DNA of 44,875 nucleotides, taken from Bacteroidales bacterium (GTDB lineage Bacteria; Bacteroidota; Bacteroidia; Bacteroidales; WCHB1-69). The translations under genes and the position numbers were made by a program. Position 1 is the stretch's first letter, and each line of letters starts with the position of its first letter. The DNA is taken from NCBI GenBank assembly GCA_017540505.1, contig JAFYAW010000004.1:1-44875 (forward strand), read 5' to 3'. Shown piece by piece: positions 16,342 through 25,001 of this stretch. The notes under the pieces were generated by a model. That model saw only the letters and a list, made by a program, of their open reading frames with translations, was not told the DNA's origin and did no database searches.

Positions 16342-16349
16342 TATTTTTG
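16342..16349 (+). promoter_or_regulatory. -7 box (TATTTTTG) for rpmH
   Basis: TATTTTTG fits TAnnTTTG and lies 39 bases upstream of the rpmH start. Confidence 0.5.
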
Positions 16350-16388
16350 CAGCCCTTTAAAAAGAAGTAAAAATAAACATTAATAGAG

Positions 16389-16547
16389 ATGAAAAGAACA
16401 TACCAACCTTCAAACACAAGACGCAGAAACAAACACGGTTTCCGTGAGAGAATGTCCACGGCAAACGGCCGTCGCGTGCTGGCTGCCCGTCGTGCAAAAG
16501 GCAGAAAGAAATTAACGGTTTCCGACGAAAGTCTGGGCAGAAAATAA
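16389..16547 (+). CDS. rpmH: 50S ribosomal protein L34
   Basis: A 52-codon gene read directly from the sequence. The product begins [19 protein letters not shown] and continues with [19 protein letters not shown], the invariant L34 pattern, ending in a short Bacteroidota-type tail (SDESLGRK). It is a basic component of the large ribosomal subunit. It has its own -7 box upstream and a hairpin with a T-run downstream, so it is probably monocistronic. In many bacteria rpmH sits next to rnpA near the origin; here its neighbours are a protease and a PPIase. Confidence 0.97.
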   Translation: MKRTYQPSNTRRRNKHGFRERMSTANGRRVLAARRAKGRKKLTVSDESLGRK

Positions 16548-16577
16548 TTTCTGAACCCTTTGGCGTTTTAACAAGAG

Positions 16578-16604
16578 AAAGAAGGCTTATGTCTTCTTTT
16601 TTTT
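16578..16604 (+). terminator. Intrinsic terminator after rpmH
   Basis: A short stem AAAGAAG / CTTCTTT with an 8-base loop runs into a T-tract. The stem is only 7 bp and weak, but its position 30 bases after the rpmH stop is right. A TATTTTCG just downstream (about 16606) may be the promoter of the next gene. Confidence 0.5.
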
Positions 16605-16660
16605 GTATTTTCGCACCCAGTTTTTTCCAAACCCCAAAAGGTCTCCAAATGTCGCATACA

Positions 16661-18019
16661 ATGAAAAGAATCATCTGCATCCTGTTGCTCACATGCCCCC
16701 TTCTGCCGCTTCTGGCCCAGCCTCGTAGCGCGGGTACGCCCGTGGACGGCATTGTGGCCGTCATCGGCAAGGAGATCATCATGCAGTCGGATCTGGAGAA
16801 GAACTACCTGGATTACACCTCCCAGTTCAAGACAGTGGAAGACCCTTTTGAGACCAAATGTTTCATTCTGGAAACCCTGATGTTCAACAAGCTGCTGGTC
16901 AATCAGGCGGAGCTGGACAGCATTGAGGTCACCGACGAGGAGGTGGACTACCGCATCAACGCACGTATGTCCTATTTCCTCCAGCAGGTGGGCGGCAATG
17001 AGAAATACATCGAGGAATATTTCCACAAATCCATGGCGGAGATTAAGAAAGACCTGCGGGAGATGATGTACGACCAGGCCCTGATTGAGCAGGAACAGAG
17101 CAAGATCACGGGCAGCATAACCATCACCCCGTCGGAGGTGAAGCAGTTCGCCAGCCGGTTGTCGCCCGACAGCATGCCGGTGGTGCCCACCAGCTACCAG
17201 TTCGGCGAGGTGGTGAAGATTCCGCCGGTGAGCGAGACGGAGATCCAGGATGTGAAAGACCGGCTGACCAGCTATCGCGAGCGCGTGCTCCGTGGCGAGA
17301 AGTTCTCCATGCTCGCACGCCTTTACTCCGACGACCCGGGCAGTGCCTCCAAGGGCGGCGACCTCGGCTTCGTGGAGCGCGGAACCCTCTATCCGGAATT
17401 TGAAGCCGCCGCCTTCAACCTCAAATCCGGCGAGATCTCCCAGGTGGTCAAGACGCAGGCCGGCTACCACATCATCCAGATGATCGAACGCCGCGGCGAG
17501 TCCATCCATGTGGCGCACATCCTCATCCAGCCCAAGCCCTCCACCGACGAGCAGGTGAAGGCTATCACCTATCTGGACAGTGTGCGTGCCATCATCCTCA
17601 ACGAGAAACTCTCCATTGACGATGCCGCCAAACGCTTTTCGGAAGGCCCCACCCGCCTGAATGGCGGCCTCGTGGTGAACCCCTACACCAACTCCAATTA
17701 CTTCGACCGCCAGTCACTCGACGATGCCACATACATCGCCCTCAACAAACTCATCCCCGGCGAGTATTCCGAGTGTGTGCCCTATGTCAACGAGGATGGT
17801 ATCATGGGCTACCGTCTCCTCTATCTCAAAGAGAGAGTGAGCGAGCACAAGGCCAACATTGTGGAGGACTACGACATGATCAAGAACGCCGCCTTGGAGG
17901 AGAAACGTTACGACGCTCTGCAAAAATGGGTTTTGGAGAAAGTGAAAGTGACCAGTATTAAGATAAATGAACAATATAAGGACTGTCCTTTCGTTAGCAA
18001 ATGGCAGATACCGGAATAG
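16661..18019 (+). CDS. SurA-like periplasmic peptidyl-prolyl isomerase (PpiC/parvulin)
   Basis: The ATG at 16661 (MKRIICILLLTCPLLPLLAQ) starts a clean signal peptide; ATGs at 16649 and 16589 are upstream alternatives. The mature protein opens with VDGIVAVIGKEIIMQSDLE, the start of the SurA N-terminal domain, followed by a helical region. A parvulin domain spans about 176-275 (FSMLARLYSDDPGSASKGGDLGFV, AAAFNLKSGEISQVVKTQAGYHIIQ). A second, degenerate one spans about 283-380 (IHVAHILIQPKP, LNGGLVVNP). It should chaperone outer-membrane proteins in the periplasm. It sits upstream of moxR and a histidine kinase on the same strand. Confidence 0.9.
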   Translation: MKRIICILLLTCPLLPLLAQPRSAGTPVDGIVAVIGKEIIMQSDLEKNYLDYTSQFKTVEDPFETKCFILETLMFNKLLVNQAELDSIEVTDEEVDYRINARMSYFLQQVGGNEKYIEEYFHKSMAEIKKDLREMMYDQALIEQEQSKITGSITITPSEVKQFASRLSPDSMPVVPTSYQFGEVVKIPPVSETEIQDVKDRLTSYRERVLRGEKFSMLARLYSDDPGSASKGGDLGFVERGTLYPEFEAAAFNLKSGEISQVVKTQAGYHIIQMIERRGESIHVAHILIQPKPSTDEQVKAITYLDSVRAIILNEKLSIDDAAKRFSEGPTRLNGGLVVNPYTNSNYFDRQSLDDATYIALNKLIPGEYSECVPYVNEDGIMGYRLLYLKERVSEHKANIVEDYDMIKNAALEEKRYDALQKWVLEKVKVTSIKINEQYKDCPFVSKWQIPE

Positions 18020-18074
18020 GGGTGGGAGTTGAGAGTATAGAGTTTAGAGTTGATTATAAGATAATTACTAAAAT

Positions 18075-19055
18075 ATGGACTTGAATACTAAATCTGATGT
18101 GGAAGCTATTGAGGCTTTCGTTGAAAAATACGCCGAACTGAAAAAGGAGATTGCCAAGGTCATCGTCGGGCAGGACGATGTGGTGAAGAACATCCTGATG
18201 GCCATGTTCAGCCGCAGCCACGCCCTCCTGATTGGTGTGCCGGGACTGGCCAAAACCCTTATGATCACCACCATCGCCAAGGCGGTGGATATGTCGTACA
18301 ACCGTATCCAGTTCACCCCCGACCTGATGCCGTCCGACATCATGGGTGCGGAGATTCTGGACGACAGCCGCAACTTCAAATTCGTCAAGGGCCCCATCTT
18401 CGCCAATATCGTGCTGGCGGACGAGATCAACCGTACGCCGCCCAAGACGCAGTCGGCTTTGCTGGAGGCCATGCAGGAGCGTTCCGTCAGTATGAACGGC
18501 ACCACCTACCAGCTGCCCGACCCGTTCTTCGTGTTGGCTACGCAGAACCCCATCGAGCAGGAGGGTACCTATCCGCTGCCGGAGGCCCAGCAGGACCGTT
18601 TCATGTTCAATATCCTGTTAGACTATCCCACCAAGGACGAGGAGGTGCAGATTGTGAAGAGTACCATCCACGGAGCCATGCAGGAGCCCAAGCGCGTGCT
18701 GACAGTGGAAGACATCATCTTCTATCAGAAGCTGTTGCAGAAGGTGCCCGTTCCGGAGAATGTCTATCGTTACGCCGTAAGTCTGGCTACGCTCACACGT
18801 CCAGGCACGGCAGGTGCGCACCTGTGGGCCAACGACTACCTCTCCTGGGGTGCCGGCCCGCGTGCCTCGCAGTTCCTCATCATCGGCGCACGCACACACG
18901 CCATCCTCAACGGCAAGTACTCGCCCGACATTGAGGACGTGCGTGCCGTATCCTACAACATCCTCCGACACAGAATCATTAAAAACTACAAGGCTGAGGC
19001 CGAAGGAATCACCGTCGAGCAGATTATCGACAAGCTGCTGGCCGCCGCCGAATAA
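18075..19055 (+). CDS. MoxR-family AAA+ ATPase
   Basis: A 326-residue cytosolic ATPase of the MoxR branch: Walker A GVPGLAKT (about residue 53-60), Walker B IVLADEINR (about 112-120), then the MoxR hallmark PPKTQSALLEAMQERSVS and a sensor region with ATQNPIEQEGTYPLPEAQQDRF. A C-terminal lid domain follows. MoxR proteins act with von Willebrand A and DUF58 proteins as chaperones in envelope or stress processes. Here no DUF58/VWA gene follows; instead a histidine kinase starts 12 bases later, so the two are likely co-expressed. The short spacer before it (18020-18074) holds imperfect copies of a GAGTT-type motif. Confidence 0.93.
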   Translation: MDLNTKSDVEAIEAFVEKYAELKKEIAKVIVGQDDVVKNILMAMFSRSHALLIGVPGLAKTLMITTIAKAVDMSYNRIQFTPDLMPSDIMGAEILDDSRNFKFVKGPIFANIVLADEINRTPPKTQSALLEAMQERSVSMNGTTYQLPDPFFVLATQNPIEQEGTYPLPEAQQDRFMFNILLDYPTKDEEVQIVKSTIHGAMQEPKRVLTVEDIIFYQKLLQKVPVPENVYRYAVSLATLTRPGTAGAHLWANDYLSWGAGPRASQFLIIGARTHAILNGKYSPDIEDVRAVSYNILRHRIIKNYKAEAEGITVEQIIDKLLAAAE

Positions 19056-19067
19056 ACGCCCCGAACC

Positions 19068-20573
19068 ATGCAAAAGGGTCTTCAAAAGGCACATTGGAAA
19101 TGGCTGCTCTTCATCTCCGCAGCCGTAGTCTTTGTGCTTATCATGGCCTATTCCAACAAACTGATCAAGAACATTGCCCAGGAGGAGCGCCAGCGTGTCG
19201 AGATATGGGCTGGGGCCATCTCTTATAAGGCGCAGATTGTCAACGAGACGGAGGACTTCTTCCGTTCTATCCGCGTGGAGGAGAGCAACAACGCCAAGAT
19301 CCTCGCACGCGCCATCCGCAAGGTAACCTCCGCCTCCTTCGATGAGGACATTACCTTCTATACGGACATCATCTCCATGAACACCAGCGTGCCGCTTATC
19401 GTGGCCGAGCCCAACGGCAATATCACCGCTGCTGTCAATGTGCCCGACTCCGTATCCGAGATGAAGAATGTGACCCAGCTGGGCGAGGCCATCGCCGACT
19501 ACGACAGTGTGATCCTTCCCTATTACGGGCGGCATTTTGTGAAAGTCTATTATCAGGAGGACCCCGTGTATGTGGACCTTCACAGCGTGATTGACAACCT
19601 GATACACTCTTTCTTCCAGGAGACGGTCATCAACTCGGCTTCCGTGCCGGTCATCATCACCGACAGCACGCGCCAGAACGTCATCGCTGCCGGCAACATG
19701 GACACCACGCTGCTCAAGGATTCCGTTGCGCTGCAGGAAGAGCTCCGGCGCATGAACGCCGAAAACAAACCCATCGAGCTGAATCTCATTGACATCGGCA
19801 AGTGTTTTGTCTATTACGAGAACTCACCCGTGTTGCGCAAGCTCCGCATCTTCCCATACATTGAGCTCGGCTTTGTGCTCGTCTTCATCATCATCGCCTA
19901 CCTGCTGTTTAGCACGCAGCGCAAGTCGGAGCAGAACCGCGTGTGGGTGGGCATGAGCAAGGAGACCGCCCACCAGCTCGGCACGCCCATCTCTTCGCTT
20001 ATGGCCTGGACCGAGCTGCTGAAGGAGATGCCCATCGACCAGTCCGTACCCACGGAAATAGGGAAAGACGTGCACCGGTTGGAGACTATCGCCCAGCGTT
20101 TCTCCAAGATCGGTTCGGCACCGGTGTTAGAGCCCACGGATCTGGTGGTTGTCATCGACGAGTTCTCCCAATATCTCCAAAGCCGGATTTCCTCTATGGT
20201 GAAAATCCATTTCAACCGGCCCGAAAACCCCTCCATTATCATTCCACTTAATCGCTATCTGTTTGAGTGGGTGATTGAAAACCTCTGCAAAAACTCCGTG
20301 GATGCCATGGACGGCAAGGGTACCATCACCATTGACATTCTGGAGGAGAAGAACAGGGTGTTTGTGGACATTTCCGACACGGGCAAGGGTATTCCCGTCA
20401 AGATGCAGAAGCGCATCTTCTCGCCCGGCTACACGTCGAAAAGCCGTGGTTGGGGTCTCGGCCTCACGCTGGCCCGCCGTATCATCAACGAGTACCACAA
20501 GGGCAAGCTGTTCGTGAAATCGTCCGTCATCGACCATGGCACGGTCATGCGCATCCAATTGCGGAAAGACTGA
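19068..20573 (+). CDS. Membrane sensor histidine kinase
   Basis: A 501-residue protein with an N-terminal membrane span (about 12-28), a periplasmic sensing region, and a second span (about 264-282: GFVLVFIIIAYLLF). The H-box GMSKETAHQLGTPISSLMAW follows, with the phosphoacceptor His near residue 302. The HATPase_c domain shows the N-box ENLCKNSVDAMDG (about 404), DTGKGIP (about 437) and RGWGLGLTLARRI. No receiver domain or response regulator gene is next to it, so its partner must lie elsewhere. It follows moxR closely, suggesting a shared operon. The H-box form with HQLGTP is common in Bacteroidota kinases. Confidence 0.9.
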   Translation: MQKGLQKAHWKWLLFISAAVVFVLIMAYSNKLIKNIAQEERQRVEIWAGAISYKAQIVNETEDFFRSIRVEESNNAKILARAIRKVTSASFDEDITFYTDIISMNTSVPLIVAEPNGNITAAVNVPDSVSEMKNVTQLGEAIADYDSVILPYYGRHFVKVYYQEDPVYVDLHSVIDNLIHSFFQETVINSASVPVIITDSTRQNVIAAGNMDTTLLKDSVALQEELRRMNAENKPIELNLIDIGKCFVYYENSPVLRKLRIFPYIELGFVLVFIIIAYLLFSTQRKSEQNRVWVGMSKETAHQLGTPISSLMAWTELLKEMPIDQSVPTEIGKDVHRLETIAQRFSKIGSAPVLEPTDLVVVIDEFSQYLQSRISSMVKIHFNRPENPSIIIPLNRYLFEWVIENLCKNSVDAMDGKGTITIDILEEKNRVFVDISDTGKGIPVKMQKRIFSPGYTSKSRGWGLGLTLARRIINEYHKGKLFVKSSVIDHGTVMRIQLRKD

Positions 20574-20581
20574 AAACAACA

Positions 20582-20609
20582 TCGGGGACACGCATTGGCG
20601 CATCCCCGA
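20582..20609. other. GC-rich hairpin between convergent genes
   Basis: TCGGGGA and TCCCCGA form a 7-bp stem with an inner CGC/GCG extension, placed between the convergent histidine kinase and lipoprotein genes. No T-run follows on either strand, so an intrinsic terminator is doubtful; it may be a 3'-end stabilising structure. Confidence 0.35.
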
Positions 20610-20647
20610 CGGAAAGGGTTTTGGGAAAGAATCCCATTCAACATTTT

Positions 20648-21370
20648 CTAATATCCATAGTGTAACTCCTTGGTGGAGCTATATAAAGCCATTCCATTAT
20701 ATAAAATAAAAGACTTCACATAATAGGTCTTATTGGGATCAAGGTCCGTGATCGTGCCATTGAAAGTTGTATTCCCATACACATAATCCCATCCTACCAC
20801 AAGACGTTCAAACGAGTTGAAATCCGGATCTTCGGAGTAAACGAAGCCACGCTGGTCGGAATATACTGTTTGATAGGAGTAATCCCGGCTATACGTGCTT
20901 TTTACATCTGCATAATTCGGATGGGTCCACGTACAGGTGTTCCAGGAAAGTGTTCCACTGGGATTTCCTCCAATATACAATTCCTTGTCTTCTCCATACA
21001 CCACGCCCTTTTTGGTCTTGGCGTATGCGCGGTAATAAACTTTGCAATTGTCAGGCAAGCCTTTCAATATGGCTGTGAATTCACCGGATCCTTGTCCGTT
21101 CTTCGTAACGTATGTATATCCTTCGTCATATATATATCCTTCATTTTCCAAGGCAGGCATGGGGCGGGAGCCGTAGCAGATGCCGCGTTGCAGTACGCTC
21201 TTACTGCTTTTGGCCTCTATAGTGGCATAACATTCCGTCATGTCCGTTGAGATGTAACCATAGCCGCCGGTCGTGACTTTTACGGAGGAGTCCTCAATAA
21301 TCTCTTTTGTGCAAGAGGAGAAAAACAGGATACTGGCCAATATCATTAAAAACAGATATGTCTTTTTCAT
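20648..21370 (-). CDS. Lipoprotein with fibronectin type III-like repeats
   Basis: A 240-residue lipoprotein: MKKTYLFLMILASILFFSSC, lipidated Cys at 20, followed by TKEIIEDSS, a partly acidic stretch that resembles the surface-export signal of Bacteroidota lipoproteins. The mature part shows two beta modules typical of Bacteroidota Fn3-like domains: one ending GLPDNCKVYYRAYAKTKKGVVYGE and one ending DLDPNKTYYVKSFILYNG. No catalytic motif is visible. It is upstream of two other envelope genes on the same strand only in reverse order: transcription runs 22544, 22029, then this gene, with small gaps, so the three likely form one operon. Confidence 0.82.
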   Translation of the reverse strand: MKKTYLFLMILASILFFSSCTKEIIEDSSVKVTTGGYGYISTDMTECYATIEAKSSKSVLQRGICYGSRPMPALENEGYIYDEGYTYVTKNGQGSGEFTAILKGLPDNCKVYYRAYAKTKKGVVYGEDKELYIGGNPSGTLSWNTCTWTHPNYADVKSTYSRDYSYQTVYSDQRGFVYSEDPDFNSFERLVVGWDYVYGNTTFNGTITDLDPNKTYYVKSFILYNGMALYSSTKELHYGY

Positions 21371-21381
21371 AATTTCTTTGT

Positions 21382-22029
21382 TTAAAAGGTGAAACCGAGG
21401 TTAAAACCCATGAAAGCAGCATGGTGTATAATGGAAGTGTATCGTCTGCCCACGGGTGAGAGCCCGAACTCCCAGGTGGCCAGCACGCTGTGCCCCGATT
21501 TCGGGAGGCGGAAATTCGCGCCCAGATCCAGACGTGTGTGCGATCCCAAACCAATCATCTTGTCCGATTTTGGATTTTGCGAGTAACAGAGAATATCCAC
21601 ACCTTGCGACACACCGATATAAGGGTTCACCTTGCGTTCGCCAATGATGTAGAAAGCCAGTTGCGCATACAATGGGAAACGGTGGGCGGGAAGATTCAGA
21701 ACCCGAAAATGTTCATAATTGGAACCCCATCGGGTTTCTATATAGTATCCTTCGTCCAAAGTTCGGCAATCATAATTGTAGCCCAGTCCGGCACCCACGA
21801 GCAACAGCTTGTTGATACGGTAGCCGGTGTTCCAATGGATACCCGGGCATATACCGAACTCGTAATTGAGGAGGAGTGTGTTCTGCCAGCCTGTTTTCAC
21901 GGGCTGGGTCCAGTGCTGCTTCTTTTCCTTTTTAATGGCACCCGCACCGGCACTTCGGTACACGCCCACTTGGGCGAACACACTCGTGGTGCAGAGGCAA
22001 ATCAATAGCGAATAGATAATTCGTTTCAT
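21382..22029 (-). CDS. Small outer-membrane beta-barrel protein
   Basis: A 215-residue protein with a signal peptide (MKRIIYSLLICLCTTSVFAQ) and a pattern of alternating hydrophobic strands with aromatic ends (LLNYEFGICPG, LLVGAGLGYNYD, YAQLAFYIIGE, NPYIGVSQGVDI). It ends in a hydrophobic strand with a C-terminal Phe (GFNLGFTF), as outer-membrane barrels do. Probably an eight-stranded barrel of unknown role. It lies 11 bases upstream of the Fn3-like lipoprotein gene and 11 downstream of another lipoprotein gene, in a three-gene envelope operon. Confidence 0.75.
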   Translation of the reverse strand: MKRIIYSLLICLCTTSVFAQVGVYRSAGAGAIKKEKKQHWTQPVKTGWQNTLLLNYEFGICPGIHWNTGYRINKLLLVGAGLGYNYDCRTLDEGYYIETRWGSNYEHFRVLNLPAHRFPLYAQLAFYIIGERKVNPYIGVSQGVDILCYSQNPKSDKMIGLGSHTRLDLGANFRLPKSGHSVLATWEFGLSPVGRRYTSIIHHAAFMGFNLGFTF

Positions 22030-22040
22030 AATATAACGTT

Positions 22041-22544
22041 TTATTGTCTTTTAATAATCAGCACACCGTCGGTTTTCAGATTCTTGTTGTCATCCAGGAA
22101 CGGTGTGATCATGTTGACATCCTCTTGGGTGGCCTTGCGGTAGTTGACATACACGGCCGGATAGCCCGTCACCGTCACTTCGATGTATTTCAGGTCCTCG
22201 CTGGGCATGATTTCGAACGTGGGCGTGATGATATCGTCCGCCTTATACTGCTTCAGGGCCGCTGCCATGGTGTTCTTCTTCCATGAAAGCACGAGGCCCG
22301 ACTCGCGGTTGTTGTTCACATCCGACATGATCTGCATGACAGCTCTTCGGCTGAGCGTGTTCTCGAATTTCTGCGTGAAGGTGATTTTGTTTTGGTCAAT
22401 CCGCATGTCGGCGGCCACGGGGGTCACAAAGCCGGCACGGATAGGCTCCACATATCGGGCGGTGGATTCGCGGTAGGTGTATATGGCAGAGCATGACGAC
22501 AATAGAACTGCTACCAGCAACAATAGGGGAAAATACTTTTTCAT
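22041..22544 (-). CDS. Lipoprotein of unknown function
   Basis: A 167-residue lipoprotein: MKKYFPLLLLVAVLLSSC with Cys at 18, followed by SAIYTYRESTARYVEP. The mature protein is a compact alpha/beta domain; no family recognised. First gene of a probable three-gene envelope operon with the beta-barrel and the Fn3-like lipoprotein downstream. The stretch 22545-22621 upstream is short and A/T-rich. Confidence 0.78.
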   Translation of the reverse strand: MKKYFPLLLLVAVLLSSCSAIYTYRESTARYVEPIRAGFVTPVAADMRIDQNKITFTQKFENTLSRRAVMQIMSDVNNNRESGLVLSWKKNTMAAALKQYKADDIITPTFEIMPSEDLKYIEVTVTGYPAVYVNYRKATQEDVNMITPFLDDNKNLKTDGVLIIKRQ

Positions 22545-22621
22545 ACGATGGGGTTTTAATGAATGATTCTGTTGTTTTATTATGTCGCAAAAATAATATT
22601 TTTTTTAATAACAGACTATTA

Positions 22622-23494
22622 TTATTTTTTCCAATCGAAGACCACCGGCTCCACCGTATAGCCTTTTTTCCGCAACAAGGCTATCAGGCCCTTGTCACCG
22701 CCCAGGTGCGCGGCTCCAACGGCACAGAACAGCGTGTGTGTCTTGGACAGGGATACAAACTTCTTCAACATAACCATATTACGCTTGTCGAGCAGCATGG
22801 TGCTGAACTCGCCAGGCAGCGACGTGTCGGCGAAGAAGCGCATCATTTCATCAAAATCGAAAGCGAGGTAGGCCTGTAGCAGCGAGTCGTACATCTTCTC
22901 ACTCTCGTCTGCGGGCTCGTCCACCACCTTCATCAGCATGTCGATTTGCTGGTCCAGCGGCAGGGCATCCAGTGCCTTTATCTGCTCGGCATAGTCCTCC
23001 ACCCCAAAACAGAGCTTTCCCAGGTCGCGGGCCACCTGTAGGAAGTAGAGGTCCAACGCCATCTCCTGGTCGGTGGGCATAGCAGCCTGCTCCAAGGCAC
23101 TGCTCAGGAACATCGGCTTCAGCGTGTTCAGGAATATCACACTCGTCCCAAGGCGGGCCTTGCAGAAACTGTCCAAACGGGCGAAGTCCTCCTTCGGCAA
23201 CAGACCAGAAAGTGTTTTCCCTTTAGGCAGATACATACTCTCTTTCACTAACTTCATGTCCAACTCATCCATCAACACCTCCATGGCGAAAGCCTCACAG
23301 GAGGCAAGGGTAAGGAGTACGGTGCTGTCGAAATTGAACACCCGCTGGTCCTGAATGTGGATGGTGCCGTACAGATAGGAGGGCTTCTTGAGCGACTTGC
23401 CGCTCACCTTCCACATCAGCGACTGCGAAAAGGCCGTCGTCACGGCAAGCAACACGATGCACCACGTCAGTAAAATGGTTTTAGTCAGGTTCAT
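22622..23494 (-). CDS. TraB/GumN family protein
   Basis: A 290-residue secreted protein with a signal peptide (MNLTKTILLTWCIVLLAVTTAFS). It has the TraB/GumN hallmarks: an N-terminal SLMWKVSG and YLYGTIHIQD strand with the conserved Gly-Thr-x-His, a middle VFLNTLKPMF region, and the C-terminal GAAHLGGDKGLIALLRKKGY. In TraB/Tiki-type proteins these motifs form a metal site and some members are proteases; the bacterial role is not settled. A TATCTTTG -7 box precedes it on the minus strand. Confidence 0.9.
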   Translation of the reverse strand: MNLTKTILLTWCIVLLAVTTAFSQSLMWKVSGKSLKKPSYLYGTIHIQDQRVFNFDSTVLLTLASCEAFAMEVLMDELDMKLVKESMYLPKGKTLSGLLPKEDFARLDSFCKARLGTSVIFLNTLKPMFLSSALEQAAMPTDQEMALDLYFLQVARDLGKLCFGVEDYAEQIKALDALPLDQQIDMLMKVVDEPADESEKMYDSLLQAYLAFDFDEMMRFFADTSLPGEFSTMLLDKRNMVMLKKFVSLSKTHTLFCAVGAAHLGGDKGLIALLRKKGYTVEPVVFDWKK

Positions 23495-23517
23495 AAAAAG
23501 AAAGAAATTTTAACAGG

Positions 23518-23525
23518 CAAAGATA
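23518..23525 (-). promoter_or_regulatory. -7 box (TATCTTTG) for the TraB-family gene
   Basis: The minus strand reads TATCTTTG, 23 bases before the ATG at 23494. Confidence 0.55.
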
Positions 23526-23538
23526 ATTATTTTTTTTA

Positions 23539-23546
23539 TACTTTTG
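23539..23546 (+). promoter_or_regulatory. -7 box (TACTTTTG) for the small lipoprotein gene
   Basis: TACTTTTG fits TAnnTTTG, 45 bases upstream of the ATG at 23592; it is divergent from the TraB promoter 13 bases away. Confidence 0.5.
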
Positions 23547-23591
23547 CGGCGCAAAAAAAGACATTTACTAACCCATTAAAATTTCAAAGAA

Positions 23592-23804
23592 ATGAAGAAA
23601 GTATTATGCATCTGTGCAGCTGGTTTAATGATTGCTGCTCTTTCCACATCCTGCAACAAGAAATGCGAATGCAAAGCGTATGCTGCAGGCGTTGTTACAG
23701 CCACCACCACCCAAGAAGTGGAAAAAGGTAAAAAATGTTCTGATTATACGATACTTGTTTCTGAAGATCCCAAATCGGGTATTGAATGTAAAGCTACGCT
23801 TTAA
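23592..23804 (+). CDS. Very small Cys-rich lipoprotein
   Basis: A 70-residue protein with a lipoprotein signal (MKKVLCICAAGLMIAALSTSC). The mature part is only about 50 residues, begins CNKKCECKAYAAG and has further Cys residues at KKCSDY and IECKA. The spacing could allow disulfides in the periplasm. It has its own -7 box and a strong terminator, so it looks like a monocistronic, possibly highly expressed small envelope protein. No family recognised. Confidence 0.8.
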   Translation: MKKVLCICAAGLMIAALSTSCNKKCECKAYAAGVVTATTTQEVEKGKKCSDYTILVSEDPKSGIECKATL

Positions 23805-23863
23805 TCCAGACGTTTTAAAACCCATTCCTGCATAACCTTTACAGGTTTTGTTGAATAAAAGAA

Positions 23864-23890
23864 AAAACACCGCATCAACTGCGGTGTTTT
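23864..23890. terminator. Bidirectional intrinsic terminator
   Basis: An 11-bp perfect stem (AAAACACCGCA / TGCGGTGTTTT) with a 5-base loop, followed by T-runs on both strands. It serves the small lipoprotein gene (plus) and meaB (minus), which converge on it. Confidence 0.9.
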
Positions 23891-23936
23891 TTTTGCTATT
23901 ATATATTATTGTAATTTCCAAATAATCACATAGCCC

Positions 23937-24995
23937 TTATCCCCGTATCACTTCCGTGGCGGCCATGTAGGGGGATATGCGTTTCTCGCGGATGAGCGGC
24001 AGCAGACGCTCGATTTCGCGCGCCTTGTCGGCGTCGGTGTAGAAATCGTTCTGCAGGGTGAAGTTGATCCAGTTGTAGAAGATGTTGACGTTCTGTTCGG
24101 TGCGGTTTTTCTCGAAATAGCCGTTCTGCTTGGTCAGCGCTTCGTATTGCTGTATCATGTTCCACACCTTGTCGATGGCGAATCCTTCAAGGGCGGAGCA
24201 CACTTCCACGGGCACGGTCCACTGGTTTTCGTTCTTGGGAAACAGTTTCAGTGCCGCGCGGTACTGTGCTTGCGCGCCGACGGCCTTGGCCTTGTTGTCG
24301 CCGTCGGCCTTGTTGATGATGAGGCCGTCGGCCATCTCCATGATGCCGCGCTTGATGCCCTGCAGCTCGTCGCCGGCACCCGCCAGCATGAGCAGCAGGA
24401 AGAAGTCCACCATGGATTTGACCACCGTTTCCGACTGGCCCACGCCCACGGTCTCCACCAAGATGATGTCAAAGCCGGCGGCTTCGCATAAGATGATGGT
24501 TTCGCGCGTTTTGCGTGCCACACCGCCCAAGGTGCTACCCGACGGCGAGGGACGAATGAAAGCGTCAGGGTCCACCGACAGGGCTTCCATGCGGGTCTTG
24601 TCGCCGAGGATGCTGCCTTTGGTGCGCTCGCTGGAGGGGTCGATGGCCAGCACAGCCAGCTTGTGGCCCATGCCGGTGAGCATCTTGCCGAAGGATTCGA
24701 TGAAGGTGCTCTTTCCAACTCCCGGCACGCCGGTGATACCGATGCGCAGGGAATGGCCGGAGTGGGGGAGACAACGCTCGATAATGGCCTGGGCCATTGA
24801 CAGATGGTCAGGGTTGGCGCTCTCAATCATGGTGATGGCCTGGCTGAGGATGACGCGCTCGCCGTGGAGAATGCCCTCTACGTAGTCGTCCACCGAAAGC
24901 ACGCGCCGTTTCCGCCGCACTAAGTGCGGGTTCACCTGCTCGGGCTGCTCAATGCCGGCCCGCTCCGTCAATGCCGATTGGAAATTGTCTTCCAT
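23937..24995 (-). CDS. meaB: Methylmalonyl-CoA mutase-associated GTPase MeaB
   Basis: A 352-residue G3E-type GTPase of the MeaB/ArgK family, which protects and reloads methylmalonyl-CoA mutase with its B12 cofactor. Visible motifs: RIGITGVPGVGKSTFIES (Walker A, about residue 85-100), the switch region with LAIDPSSERTKGSILGDKTRM, VETVGVGQSE, and the base-recognition INKADGD. The C-terminal dimerisation helix is present. Length is normal. The mutase genes (mutA/mutB) are not in this window. It starts six bases after the lon stop, so it is likely co-transcribed with lon, and it ends near a bidirectional terminator. Confidence 0.95.
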   Translation of the reverse strand: MEDNFQSALTERAGIEQPEQVNPHLVRRKRRVLSVDDYVEGILHGERVILSQAITMIESANPDHLSMAQAIIERCLPHSGHSLRIGITGVPGVGKSTFIESFGKMLTGMGHKLAVLAIDPSSERTKGSILGDKTRMEALSVDPDAFIRPSPSGSTLGGVARKTRETIILCEAAGFDIILVETVGVGQSETVVKSMVDFFLLLMLAGAGDELQGIKRGIMEMADGLIINKADGDNKAKAVGAQAQYRAALKLFPKNENQWTVPVEVCSALEGFAIDKVWNMIQQYEALTKQNGYFEKNRTEQNVNIFYNWINFTLQNDFYTDADKAREIERLLPLIREKRISPYMAATEVIRG

Positions 24996-25001
24996 AATTG
25001 C

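Noticed and set aside
18020-18074. Short GAGTT-type repeats between the PPIase and moxR genes
   Set aside because: Only a few imperfect copies over about 30 bases; too short to call a repeat element or regulatory array.
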